6,141 nt of DNA from Myxococcales bacterium. GTDB taxonomy: Bacteria > Myxococcota_A > Polyangia > Polyangiales > Polyangiaceae. Positions 1 through 5,866 of this stretch are shown here, one piece after another (the first letter of the stretch is position 1; every line of letters starts with the position of its first letter). Position numbers and translations under genes: made by a program. The stretch spans positions 1-6,141 of the forward strand of contig JAAFHJ010000311.1 of the NCBI GenBank assembly GCA_013298325.1, read 5' to 3'. The notes under the pieces are model-generated. The model was not told the origin of the DNA. It saw nothing but the letters and a program-made list of their open reading frames with translations, and searched no databases.

Positions 1-845
1 AACGCCAAGCGCTGCACGCGGTCAGAGATTTCGGCGCCGACGCCGCCATAGGGCCACCCCTCGTGGACGGTCACACAACGATGCGTTTTCTTTACCGACG
101 CGACGATGGTGTCTTCGTCGAGGGGGCGGAGGGTCCGAAGGTCGATGACTTCCGCAGAAACCCCAAGTTTCGCGAGTTTTTCCGCCGCCTCCAAGGCGAC
201 GTGCGTCATCCGCGAGTACGCGACGATCGTGACGTCTTTCCCCGTACGTACAATGTTGGCGACGCCGAAGGGGATCGGCCCCTGGTCATCGGGCACTTCA
301 CCCTTGGTGTTGTAGAGCGTTTCCGACTCCATGACCAAGACAGGGTTGTTGTCGCGAATCGCGGTCTTCATAAGACCTTTCGCGTCTGCAGCGAATGCAG
401 GAGCGATCACTTTCAAACCCGGAACATGGGTGTAAAAGTGCTCCATCGCGTGGCTGTGCTGGCTGCCGACTTGGCGCGCGCTCGCGTTCGGCCCGCGGAA
501 GACGATGGGGCAGGTATACTGGCCGCCCGACATCTGCCTTACCTTGGCAGCATTGTTTAGGATTTGGTCGAAGGCGACCGCGGAAAAATTCCACGTCATG
601 AACTCAACGATCGGGCGAAGACCGACCATTGCTGCACCGATCCCGAGACCGGCAAATCCGCCTTCGGCAATCGGCGTGTCGATGACGCGCTTCTCGCCAA
701 ATTTCTCAAGCATCCCCTCGGTGACCTTGTAGGCCCCCTGGTAGTGACCGACCTCTTCCCCCATCAGGAAGACGTTCGGATCGCGCTCCATTTCCTCAAT
801 CATCGCCTCGCGAAGAGCTTCGCGGTAACGCAGGGTACGAGACAT
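1..845 (-). CDS. pdhB: Pyruvate dehydrogenase E1 component, beta subunit (partial, 3' end beyond window)
   Basis: Beta subunit of the alpha2beta2-type E1, which with PdhA decarboxylates pyruvate on thiamine diphosphate and passes the acetyl group to the E2 lipoyl domain in the cytoplasm. I translated 281 codons from the ATG at 845 down to position 3; no stop occurs. Landmarks of the family are MGEEVG (residues 28-33), TPIAE (57-61) whose Glu61 matches the cofactor-activating glutamate of E1 beta, FRGPN (116-120), SQHSH (128-132) with the conserved active-site His130, DLRTLRPLD (235-243) and GVGAEI (268-273). The family is usually about 325 residues, so roughly 45 C-terminal residues lie outside the window. 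The start has a GGAG site 8 nt upstream, and pdhA ends 14 nt before it, so the two are one transcription unit. The related 2-oxoisovalerate or acetoin dehydrogenase beta subunits are alternatives, but the motifs read closest to PdhB. Confidence 0.95.
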   Translation of the reverse strand, partial: MSRTLRYREALREAMIEEMERDPNVFLMGEEVGHYQGAYKVTEGMLEKFGEKRVIDTPIAEGGFAGLGIGAAMVGLRPIVEFMTWNFSAVAFDQILNNAAKVRQMSGGQYTCPIVFRGPNASARQVGSQHSHAMEHFYTHVPGLKVIAPAFAADAKGLMKTAIRDNNPVLVMESETLYNTKGEVPDDQGPIPFGVANIVRTGKDVTIVAYSRMTHVALEAAEKLAKLGVSAEVIDLRTLRPLDEDTIVASVKKTHRCVTVHEGWPYGGVGAEISDRVQRLA

Positions 846-853
846 CGTCGGTG

Positions 854-857
854 CTCC
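854..857 (-). promoter_or_regulatory. Ribosome binding site of pdhB
   Basis: GGAG on the minus strand, 8 nt before the pdhB ATG and inside the 14 nt gap after the pdhA stop. It supports the chosen pdhB start and independent initiation within the pdhAB message. Confidence 0.7.
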
Positions 858-859
858 GG

Positions 860-1843
860 TCACGAGGCGAAGGGGCCGTCGTAGGTGGTGGGGGCAAGAA
901 TTTCGGCGGTCGGCTCAGGGCTTTCGTCCGCAAATTTCACGGCGTCGGCGACTTCCTCTTCGACAGAGGCTTCGAGGGCATCGAGGCGCGCCATGTCCCA
1001 GTGAAGCTCGAGTTGGGTTCGCGCGCGGAAAAGCGGGTCCCGCTGCTTCCGCGCCTCTACCTCCTCCGGCGACCGGTACTTCCCGGGGTCGCTCATGCTA
1101 TGTCCCCGAAAACGGTAGGTTTTTACTTCTACGAGCGTCGGAATGTTTGCTTCACGCGCGAGCTTAACTGCTTCGCCGATGCGACGCTCCACTTCGAGGA
1201 CGTCCTCGGCGACGAAGCGATCGCTCGGGATGCCGTAGCCACGAGCATAGTTTGCGACTTCGGAGGTCGGTAGGGTGCGGCTGAGCGGCGTACCCATGGA
1301 GTACTCATTGTTTTCACAGATGAAAACGATCGGGAGCTTCCAGAGCGCCGCCAGTCCGATCCCTTCGTGGAACCCGGCGATAGGGACCGCACCGTCGCCA
1401 AAGAAGCAGAGCGTAACGCCCCCATCTTCCTTGTATTTTGATGCAAACGCGATTCCGGCGGCGAGAGGAATGTGGCCGCCGATGATGCCGTAGCCGCCGT
1501 GCATGCCATTTGCGGCGTCGAACATATGCATCGAGCCGCCAAGGCCCTTCGAGCAACCCGTCTCTTTCCCGAACAATTCCGCCATCATCGCGCGGGCGGT
1601 CATCCCCTTGGCGAGGGCGATTCCATGATCGCGGTAGGTCGTGACGACGTGGTCCTTGCTTTCGAGGGCAGCGAGCGCACCGACACCGACCGCTTCTTGG
1701 CCGATGTAAAGGTGCAGAAAGCCACCGATTTTTCCCATCGCGTACGCGCGCGCTGCCTCTTCCTCGCAGCGGCGGATGAGAAACATTTGACGGTAAAGAC
1801 GGGCGAGGTGGTCCGTGTCGACGGGCGGTCCTTCGTGTGCCAT
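860..1843 (-). CDS. pdhA: Pyruvate dehydrogenase E1 component, alpha subunit
   Basis: Thiamine diphosphate- and Mg-binding alpha subunit of the pyruvate dehydrogenase E1 heterotetramer. The 327 residues equal the usual bacterial length. Visible motifs: FLIRRCEE (21-28), YIGQEAVGVG (46-55), YRDHG (70-74), GGSMHMFD (102-109), the cofactor/metal motif beginning GDG at 149-151 and ending ENNEYSMGT at 177-185 (metal ligands Asp150, Asn179 and probably Tyr181), and the YRFRGHSMSDPG loop (243-254). One oddity is the stretch just after GDG, where the common Asn-Gln-Gly is Pro-Ile-Ala (residues 154-156). The ATG at 1843 is the only plausible start: the frame is open upstream to a stop near 1905, but no ATG, GTG or TTG lies there in frame. 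The ribosome binding site is weak (AGGG about 11 nt upstream). It is first in a pdhA-pdhB unit and diverges from the envelope redox genes. Branched-chain or acetoin E1 alpha is the less likely alternative. Confidence 0.96.
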   Translation of the reverse strand: MAHEGPPVDTDHLARLYRQMFLIRRCEEEAARAYAMGKIGGFLHLYIGQEAVGVGALAALESKDHVVTTYRDHGIALAKGMTARAMMAELFGKETGCSKGLGGSMHMFDAANGMHGGYGIIGGHIPLAAGIAFASKYKEDGGVTLCFFGDGAVPIAGFHEGIGLAALWKLPIVFICENNEYSMGTPLSRTLPTSEVANYARGYGIPSDRFVAEDVLEVERRIGEAVKLAREANIPTLVEVKTYRFRGHSMSDPGKYRSPEEVEARKQRDPLFRARTQLELHWDMARLDALEASVEEEVADAVKFADESPEPTAEILAPTTYDGPFAS

Positions 1844-1862
1844 GCGGCCGCGGACCCTAGTG

Positions 1863-1875
1863 GGAACGGCGTTCC
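1863..1875. repeat. Perfect inverted repeat upstream of pdhA, possible operator
   Basis: GGAACG-G-CGTTCC: 6 nt arms around one central base, 20 nt before the pdhA start codon. If pdhA is transcribed from the TACAAT hexamer further upstream, the repeat lies in the mRNA leader, where a repressor or a small hairpin could affect pdhAB expression. A 13 bp palindrome of this kind can also arise by chance in GC-rich DNA. Confidence 0.4.
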
Positions 1876-1921
1876 ACGGAAAGAGATCATCGTGTGTCGC
1901 GACGCGTCAGCTCCTGAAAAG

Positions 1922-1927
1922 ATTGTA
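1922..1927 (-). promoter_or_regulatory. Candidate -10 element for pdhAB
   Basis: TACAAT on the minus strand (reading 1927 to 1922) matches TATAAT in five of six positions. It would give a start of transcription near 1915 and a leader of about 70 nt. No good -35 hexamer is found 16-18 nt upstream, so it could be an activator-dependent promoter or chance. Confidence 0.25.
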
Positions 1928-1958
1928 CGATTTCGACGGGGGCGATCTTTGATTTTTT

Positions 1959-1972
1959 CGGGAACTTTCCCG
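1959..1972. repeat. Perfect inverted repeat next to a T-run in the divergent intergenic region
   Basis: CGGGAA-CT-TTCCCG: 6 nt arms with a 2 nt centre, directly after six T on the plus strand. The T-run precedes the stem on plus, and reads as an A-run after the stem on minus, so this is not an intrinsic terminator in either direction. It shares the hexamer GGGAAC with the palindrome near pdhA and may be a second protein-binding site. Confidence 0.35.
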
Positions 1973-2164
1973 GACGGCGATCGTCGAGCCCCCTCCAGTT
2001 CGCAATCCGTGCGCGCCGGTTCGCGTCGGCCAAGAAATTCGTCGGTCGGTCGGTCACACATCGACCTTTGCGACGATTCGGGAAGAGCAGCCTGCGCTTC
2101 GGCGTAAGCTCCCTCATCCAGATGCGTTCCCCGTCCGCGCCGCAGAAACGATGCCGCGCCCCCC

Positions 2165-2170
2165 AAGGAG
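2165..2170 (+). promoter_or_regulatory. Ribosome binding site deciding the start of the TPR-like protein
   Basis: AAGGAG ends 7 nt before the ATG at 2178. It lies downstream of the in-frame ATG at 2151, so it points to 2178 as the real start; that start also begins directly with a signal peptide. Confidence 0.8.
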
Positions 2171-2177
2171 ACCCCTC

Positions 2178-2915
2178 ATGAAGAAAGCCCTTTTCGCCGT
2201 CGCCGCCGCAGCCGCTGTCCTTTCCGCGGGTGCGCCTCGCGACGCTGCAGCGTGCGGAGGGGCCCTTTGGGAGGAGCGCGTGTTTGTGCCGAAGCCGAGC
2301 CCGCCGAAGCTCGTCGCCCAGGCGGAAAAGGACCTTGAAGGCGGAAATCCGCGGAAGGCGCTCGCGAATGCGTCGAGTGCGTACGGGGATCTTGCGAAGG
2401 CGGAGCCCGGCGCCGACAACCTAAAGAATCGAGCGCTTCGAATCTCAGCGCTCGCGGTCGTCCGTTCCAAGGGGGAGCTTAAGGTTGCCGGGCAGAAGGA
2501 AGCGACCCCTCAGGAGCGGCTCGCTTGGGCTGCCAAGAAACTCGAAGCGCTTTCAGCGAAAGCACCTGACAATCCGACCGTCGAGGGGGACCTCGGCGAA
2601 GGGCTCGCGGCCGCCGGACGGGACCTTGATGCATACGGTCACCTCGCAAAACTAGCCGACAAGGACTTGCTCGGCACGGCGGAGGGGTATTCGGCGCTTT
2701 CGCGGCTCCAGTTTGCGGCGGGACTTACGAGCAAGAGCGCCAAATCTCTCGCGCGTTGTGAGGCGATGGCCTCAGATCGAGCGGTGTGCGGCCTGGCTAA
2801 GGCTCCAGAAAAGAAGGTCGCCGAGAAGGCAAAAGCGGAAGATGCCAAAAAAGGCACCGCTAAGCCGGGCACGAAGTTCGACCCCGCGGTGTTTGCGGGC
2901 GACTTGAAGATCTGA
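2178..2915 (+). CDS. Exported alpha-helical TPR-like protein of unknown function
   Basis: 245 residues; I do not recognise a named family. The N-terminus is a clear signal peptide: two Lys, a hydrophobic Ala/Val/Leu core to about residue 19, and Ala-Ala-Ala at 23-25 before Cys26. Cys26 could be a poor lipobox (no Leu at -3), but signal peptidase I cleavage after Ala25 fits better. Residues about 43-205 are Ala/Leu-rich amphipathic helices with TPR-like spacing, for example KDLEGGNPRKALANASSAYG (51-70) and the segments around 115-130 and 165-190. A Lys/Ala-rich charged stretch covers 209-232. Other cysteines are Cys194 and Cys204. It is the first gene of a three-gene unit, ending 1 nt before a multihaem cytochrome gene. 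A periplasmic scaffold or assembly factor for its neighbours is an inference from context only. The start is at 2178 rather than 2151 because of the ribosome binding site. Confidence 0.8.
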   Translation: MKKALFAVAAAAAVLSAGAPRDAAACGGALWEERVFVPKPSPPKLVAQAEKDLEGGNPRKALANASSAYGDLAKAEPGADNLKNRALRISALAVVRSKGELKVAGQKEATPQERLAWAAKKLEALSAKAPDNPTVEGDLGEGLAAAGRDLDAYGHLAKLADKDLLGTAEGYSALSRLQFAAGLTSKSAKSLARCEAMASDRAVCGLAKAPEKKVAEKAKAEDAKKGTAKPGTKFDPAVFAGDLKI

Positions 2916-2916
2916 G

Positions 2917-4164
2917 ATGGGCAATACGACAATTCGGCCGCTGGCTATTTGGGCCGCGGCCGCTTTTTTTGCCGCCGGCTGCGATAAAAAAACGCCGACG
3001 AGCGTCGATGCCGGGCCGCCGGTGCCGATTTCGATGGCTCCCAAGGAGCCAGTTGGCGATTCGGTGCGAGGGCACGCCGCCATTGAAAAATACGAATGCA
3101 ACCGATGCCATGCGGTTGAAGGGATCGTCGCGGCGGCGCCACAAAAGCATTGTGTCTCGTGCCACACGGAGATTGTTGAAGGGCGCTTTGTCGCGAAGGA
3201 CCCGGCAAAAACCGCCGAATGGAAGGCTTCCGTTCATGACTTGGACGTCGCCCCCAGTCTGATCGCGGTCGGAAAGCGACTGCGCGGGTCGGCGGTCGTC
3301 GACTACCTCATGTTGCCCCACGATCTCCGGCCGAACCTCGCGGCAAATATGCCGCGGCTCGGGCTCTCTCGCAGTGAAGCTCGCGATATTGCGGCTTATC
3401 TCGGCGCAACCTCCGAAGAAGACGCTGTGGCTTCTGGCGATCCGTCGGCCGGGCGAAAGGCCATGGAAAGCAAGGGCTGCGGGGCTTGCCACGCGTTCTC
3501 CGGAGTTGCCGCACTTCCCGCAACACCGCCCGTGGTGGCAATGTCCGCGAAGGATTTTTCCGCAGGAAAAAGACTCGCTCCGGACCTGCGATATGCCCGT
3601 GATCGAATGACGTTCTCAAAAATGGTTTCGTGGCTTCGAGACCCGCGGGGAACGAAACCCGACACAAAGATGCCGGCGATTCCCCTGTCCGACGAAGAAG
3701 CACGCGATATTGCCAGCTACCTCGTCAAGGCGACGCAAGAGGTGCCCGCGCTGGTCCCCTTCCGTCGCCTACCGCCGCTGGAACGAAAAGTCACTTACGC
3801 GGAAGTCGATGCGAAAGTCTTCCACAAGACTTGCTGGCACTGTCACGCCGAGCCCGACTACGCAATCGGCGATGGCGGACCGGGGAACTCGGGCGGCTTT
3901 GGTTTCCCTGCACGAAAGCTCAATCTCGCTTCTTACGAAGGCGTTGCCGCGGGGATTGTGGACGACAAAGGGGAACGAAGTAGCATTTTTTCGCCGGGTC
4001 GTGACGGGACGCCGCGCCTGCTTGAGGCGCTTCTTGCCCGTCATCGCGAAGAAGAGGGGGCCGCCAATGGTCCCGTACGCGGAATGCCGCTCGGCTACGC
4101 CCCACTCACTGCGGAACAGATCCAACTGGTCGAGAGCTGGATTTCTCAAGGAAGGCCACGATGA
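2917..4164 (+). CDS. Multihaem c-type cytochrome lipoprotein (four CxxCH sites, three cytochrome c-like domains)
   Basis: Predicted electron-carrying lipoprotein of the cell envelope, 415 residues. A hydrophobic signal ends in the lipobox-like Ala-Ala-Gly-Cys (Cys22), followed by DKK. Four haem attachment motifs are present: CNRCH (61-65), CVSCH (79-83), CGACH (188-192) and CWHCH (306-310). Three candidate sixth-ligand methionines follow in NMPRL (Met145), KMPAI (Met252) and GMPLG (Met390). Domains I and II are duplicates: compare SEARDIAAYL (153-162) with EEARDIASYL (260-269). Domain III differs, with CWHCH, a Gly-rich segment (319-329), LNLASYEGV and a final VESWISQG, resembling the cytochrome c domains common in planctomycete and myxobacterial envelope proteins. 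Domain I carries an extra CxxCH with no matching Met. Its start lies 1 nt after the preceding stop, and its stop overlaps the thioredoxin-like gene by 4 nt, so the three are co-transcribed. The redox partner is unknown. Confidence 0.9.
   Translation: MGNTTIRPLAIWAAAAFFAAGCDKKTPTSVDAGPPVPISMAPKEPVGDSVRGHAAIEKYECNRCHAVEGIVAAAPQKHCVSCHTEIVEGRFVAKDPAKTAEWKASVHDLDVAPSLIAVGKRLRGSAVVDYLMLPHDLRPNLAANMPRLGLSRSEARDIAAYLGATSEEDAVASGDPSAGRKAMESKGCGACHAFSGVAALPATPPVVAMSAKDFSAGKRLAPDLRYARDRMTFSKMVSWLRDPRGTKPDTKMPAIPLSDEEARDIASYLVKATQEVPALVPFRRLPPLERKVTYAEVDAKVFHKTCWHCHAEPDYAIGDGGPGNSGGFGFPARKLNLASYEGVAAGIVDDKGERSSIFSPGRDGTPRLLEALLARHREEEGAANGPVRGMPLGYAPLTAEQIQLVESWISQGRPR
3376..3713 (+). repeat. Internal duplication within the cytochrome gene (copies at 3376-3392 and 3697-3713)
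   Basis: Two 17 nt stretches, GAAGCTCGCGATATTGC and GAAGCACGCGATATTGC, differ at one base and are 321 nt (107 codons) apart in the same frame. They encode the C-terminal helix of cytochrome domains I and II, which shows that the two domains arose by duplication. Confidence 0.75.
4148..4155 (+). promoter_or_regulatory. Ribosome binding site of the thioredoxin-like gene
   Basis: AAGGAAGG inside the end of the cytochrome gene, 5 nt before the ATG at 4161. It supports this start and coupled translation through the ATGA overlap. Confidence 0.75.
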
Positions 4165-4736
4165 ACAGGCTCGTCTTGTGTGGAGTTTTTTTGGCAAGCA
4201 TTTCGGCGTGCCGGAACGAGCCAACATCGCCTCCGGCGGTTTCCTCGCCAACTGTCGAGAGTTCCGCACCCCCAAGCGCAACGCCTCCGGCCGTAACCGC
4301 CGTCGCGACGCCGACTCCTACCGCAGCCGGTAGCGGAACTCCGGAAGCGGTTCCGGCGATTCGGATGTTTGAAGCGACGGAACAAGGCGATCTGTTTGCC
4401 ACCATTCGTGCAGCGCGCCTTCGCGCGGTGGAAGGGAAGCGCGTTCTCGTTGTCTACGTCGGCGCGTCCTGGTGCCCCCCGTGCAAGCGGTTTCACGAGG
4501 CGATTCAAAATCACAGCCTCGACGAAAAACTCGCCGGCTTCGACTTCCTCTATCTCGACATGGACATCGTCAAGGACAAGATTGTCGAGACCGGGTACGC
4601 CTCAAAGTACATTCCGTTTTTTGCCCTGCCGACGGGCGACGGAAAGCGCGGTGATTCCTTCGAGATCAAGCGCACCGACGCGAAGGCCCAAGACGAACTT
4701 CTGGAGAAGCTGGGCGCCTGGCGGCCCAAAAAGTAG
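4161..4736 (+). CDS. Thioredoxin-like lipoprotein with WCPPC active site
   Basis: Predicted thiol-disulphide oxidoreductase anchored to the outside of a membrane, 191 residues. A short hydrophobic signal ends in Ile-Ser-Ala-Cys (Cys17), a plausible lipobox. Residues 19-65 are a Pro/Thr/Ser/Ala-rich linker. The thioredoxin-like domain follows: strand VLVVYV (95-100), WCPPC (104-108) at the start of a helix, FLYLDMD (129-135), and Ile151-Pro152 at the place of the cis-proline loop. The arrangement is nearest to the single-domain 'thioredoxin family protein' and DsbD C-terminal-like group; it is not a clear CcmG or ResA. The ATG overlaps the cytochrome stop (ATGA). Sitting directly behind a tetrahaem cytochrome gene, it may reduce CxxCH cysteines before haem attachment or act on another envelope disulphide; this is inferred from context. 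It ends 14 nt from the convergent kinase gene. Confidence 0.88.
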   Translation: MNRLVLCGVFLASISACRNEPTSPPAVSSPTVESSAPPSATPPAVTAVATPTPTAAGSGTPEAVPAIRMFEATEQGDLFATIRAARLRAVEGKRVLVVYVGASWCPPCKRFHEAIQNHSLDEKLAGFDFLYLDMDIVKDKIVETGYASKYIPFFALPTGDGKRGDSFEIKRTDAKAQDELLEKLGAWRPKK

Positions 4737-4744
4737 CCGCCTTT
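4720..4744 (+). terminator. Weak candidate terminator at the end of the redox operon
   Basis: GGCGGC (4720-4725) and GCCGCC (4736-4741) form a perfect 6 bp GC stem with a 10 nt loop, followed by only three T. The stem starts inside the thioredoxin-like gene and spans its stop codon. A rival stem, TGGGC/GCCCA (4711-4715 with 4724-4728), overlaps it. The short T-run makes intrinsic termination uncertain. Confidence 0.3.
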
Positions 4745-4750
4745 GACGGG

Positions 4751-5866
4751 CTAGGGGAGTTTCTGCTTCGGTTTCGTCGGTGGCGGTGCTGTCCGCGAAC
4801 GGTCGGCGATGTCACTCGCGATCGTTTCAACGATGCCGCCCCGATCGTCCCGTTTGCGACCGAAGAAATAAAGCGCGACGAAGACCAGGATCGCCGCGCC
4901 AATAGCGATATTTTGAACGCGTCGCGTCCGGAAGCGCGATGCCGGTGAAACGCTGGAACGGAGATCGGCCTGGAGGGACTCGGGCAGTCCGGCGAGCGAA
5001 TCGGGGACCGGCGTGAGCGAGCGCTCAAAGGACCCGTCGAGCGTCGCCGCAAGCGCATCTCCAAGCGCTCGTGCAGAAACAAATCGGTCTTCTGGACGGG
5101 AAGCGAGCCCCTTTCCAAGGATTCCTCGGGCTGTTTCGAGGGCACTGATGGAAAATCCGTGCCGCTCAAGCGGCTGGCGTTCACCGGATAGAATACGTCG
5201 TACCGTGACCGCGGCATCGTCTCCCCCGAAGGCCCGTTTCCCGGAAATCATCTCGTGGAGGATGGCGGCAAACGCGAATTGGTCTGAGCGCGCTGTTGCT
5301 GGGGCACCGGCAAGGACCTCAGGGGCGCTGTAAGCTGGCGTCCCCGCGAGGTCATTTTCTGGGTTTGATTTTTCGGGGCGCGCGAGACCAAAGTCGGCAA
5401 TTTTTGCGCCGTACCGGCCCAAGAGCACGTTCTCGGGCTTCAGGTCACGGTGGACGATTCCTGCTTCGTGGGCGGCCGTTAATCCCTCCCCAATCGAGCG
5501 TGATAGGCGAATGATTTCGGAGACAGGTAGTGGTTCTCGAAGGCGATCACGGAGCGTCACACCGCGCGGGTCGTGCGGCTCTCCGATACATTCAAATACG
5601 AGAAACGGACCCGCTTCTGGATCGTCGCCGAAGTCGTGAAGAGTGACAATATTGGGGTGGCTCAGCGCGGCAACGGCGCGCGCTTCCTTCTTGAAGCGCA
5701 CCGCGAGTTCACTTTGAGTCGCTGGGTCGAGTTGCAGGTCGTTTCGCAGGACTTTGATCGCCACCCGCCGCGCGAGGACCGGGTCGCGGGCGAGAGCCAC
5801 GACGGTCAGCGCACCGCGGCCCAGTTCCCCGTCGATTTCATAGCGGCCGATGCGGGTGGGGATCAC
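4751..5866 (-). CDS. Membrane-anchored Hanks-type Ser/Thr protein kinase
   Basis: 371-residue protein kinase with a cytoplasmic catalytic domain (about residues 8-275). All core elements are present: the Gly-rich loop LGRGALTVV (15-23, Thr in place of the third Gly, as is often seen in bacterial kinases), VAIK with Lys38, helix C Glu61, catalytic HRDLKPEN (139-146, Asp141), DFG (158-160), GTPAYSAPE (175-183), SDQFAFA (194-200) and RPEDRF (257-262). It should therefore be active. One hydrophobic segment at about 318-336, bounded by Arg on the inner side and RKRDDR on the other, is a probable membrane anchor. Only about 35 residues follow, rich in Pro and Lys, with no PASTA, TPR or other sensor domain. 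The start is GTG at 5866, backed by GGAG 5 nt upstream; it overlaps the stop of the upstream ABC ATPase (GTGA), so it is probably translated together with it. Its substrates are unknown. Confidence 0.93.
   Translation of the reverse strand: MIPTRIGRYEIDGELGRGALTVVALARDPVLARRVAIKVLRNDLQLDPATQSELAVRFKKEARAVAALSHPNIVTLHDFGDDPEAGPFLVFECIGEPHDPRGVTLRDRLREPLPVSEIIRLSRSIGEGLTAAHEAGIVHRDLKPENVLLGRYGAKIADFGLARPEKSNPENDLAGTPAYSAPEVLAGAPATARSDQFAFAAILHEMISGKRAFGGDDAAVTVRRILSGERQPLERHGFSISALETARGILGKGLASRPEDRFVSARALGDALAATLDGSFERSLTPVPDSLAGLPESLQADLRSSVSPASRFRTRRVQNIAIGAAILVFVALYFFGRKRDDRGGIVETIASDIADRSRTAPPPTKPKQKLP

Larger units (their letters stand above)
1844..2177. promoter_or_regulatory. Divergent intergenic region between pdhA and the exported-protein operon
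   Basis: This 334 nt stretch must hold the promoters of both divergent units. I see no convincing gene: open frames crossing it have no family-like sequence and run on from shadow frames of pdhA. It holds two perfect inverted repeats (1863-1875 and 1959-1972), a TACAAT hexamer on the minus strand at 1927-1922, a T-run at 1953-1958, a short GTCG tandem repeat at 2041-2055 and the ribosome binding site at 2165-2170. No clear -35/-10 pair was found for the plus-strand genes. Confidence 0.6.

Noticed and set aside
63..560. Plus-strand open frame of 165 codons opposite pdhB
   Set aside because: The minus strand encodes a well-conserved PdhB through the whole stretch; the plus-strand translation is Arg-rich with no family resemblance.
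1953..1972. T-run plus hairpin as an intrinsic terminator
   Set aside because: The T-run comes before the stem on the plus strand and is an A-run after it on the minus strand, so the order is wrong in both directions.
2041..2055. GTCG tandem repeat (three units plus GTC) as a functional repeat
   Set aside because: It is only 15 nt long and made of a common motif in this GC-rich DNA; it could be slippage and gives no support for a function.
1472..2107. Plus-strand open frame of 211 codons opposite the start of pdhA and into the intergenic region
   Set aside because: Its first part is antisense to conserved PdhA codons and the rest is low-information Arg/Ser-rich sequence; no ribosome binding site is evident.
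1600..2166. Minus-strand open frame of 188 codons covering most of the intergenic region
   Set aside because: It overlaps pdhA out of frame and its translation looks random (Arg/Ser/Pro-rich), as expected for long open frames in GC-rich DNA.
2151..2177. Upstream ATG for the TPR-like protein, adding nine residues
   Set aside because: The AAGGAG site lies between this ATG and the one at 2178, and the added residues (MPRPPRRPL) would precede an otherwise standard signal peptide.
3769..4281. Minus-strand open frame of 170 codons opposite the cytochrome and thioredoxin-like genes
   Set aside because: It is antisense to the CWHCH domain and the signal peptide of the next gene, and shows no domain of its own.
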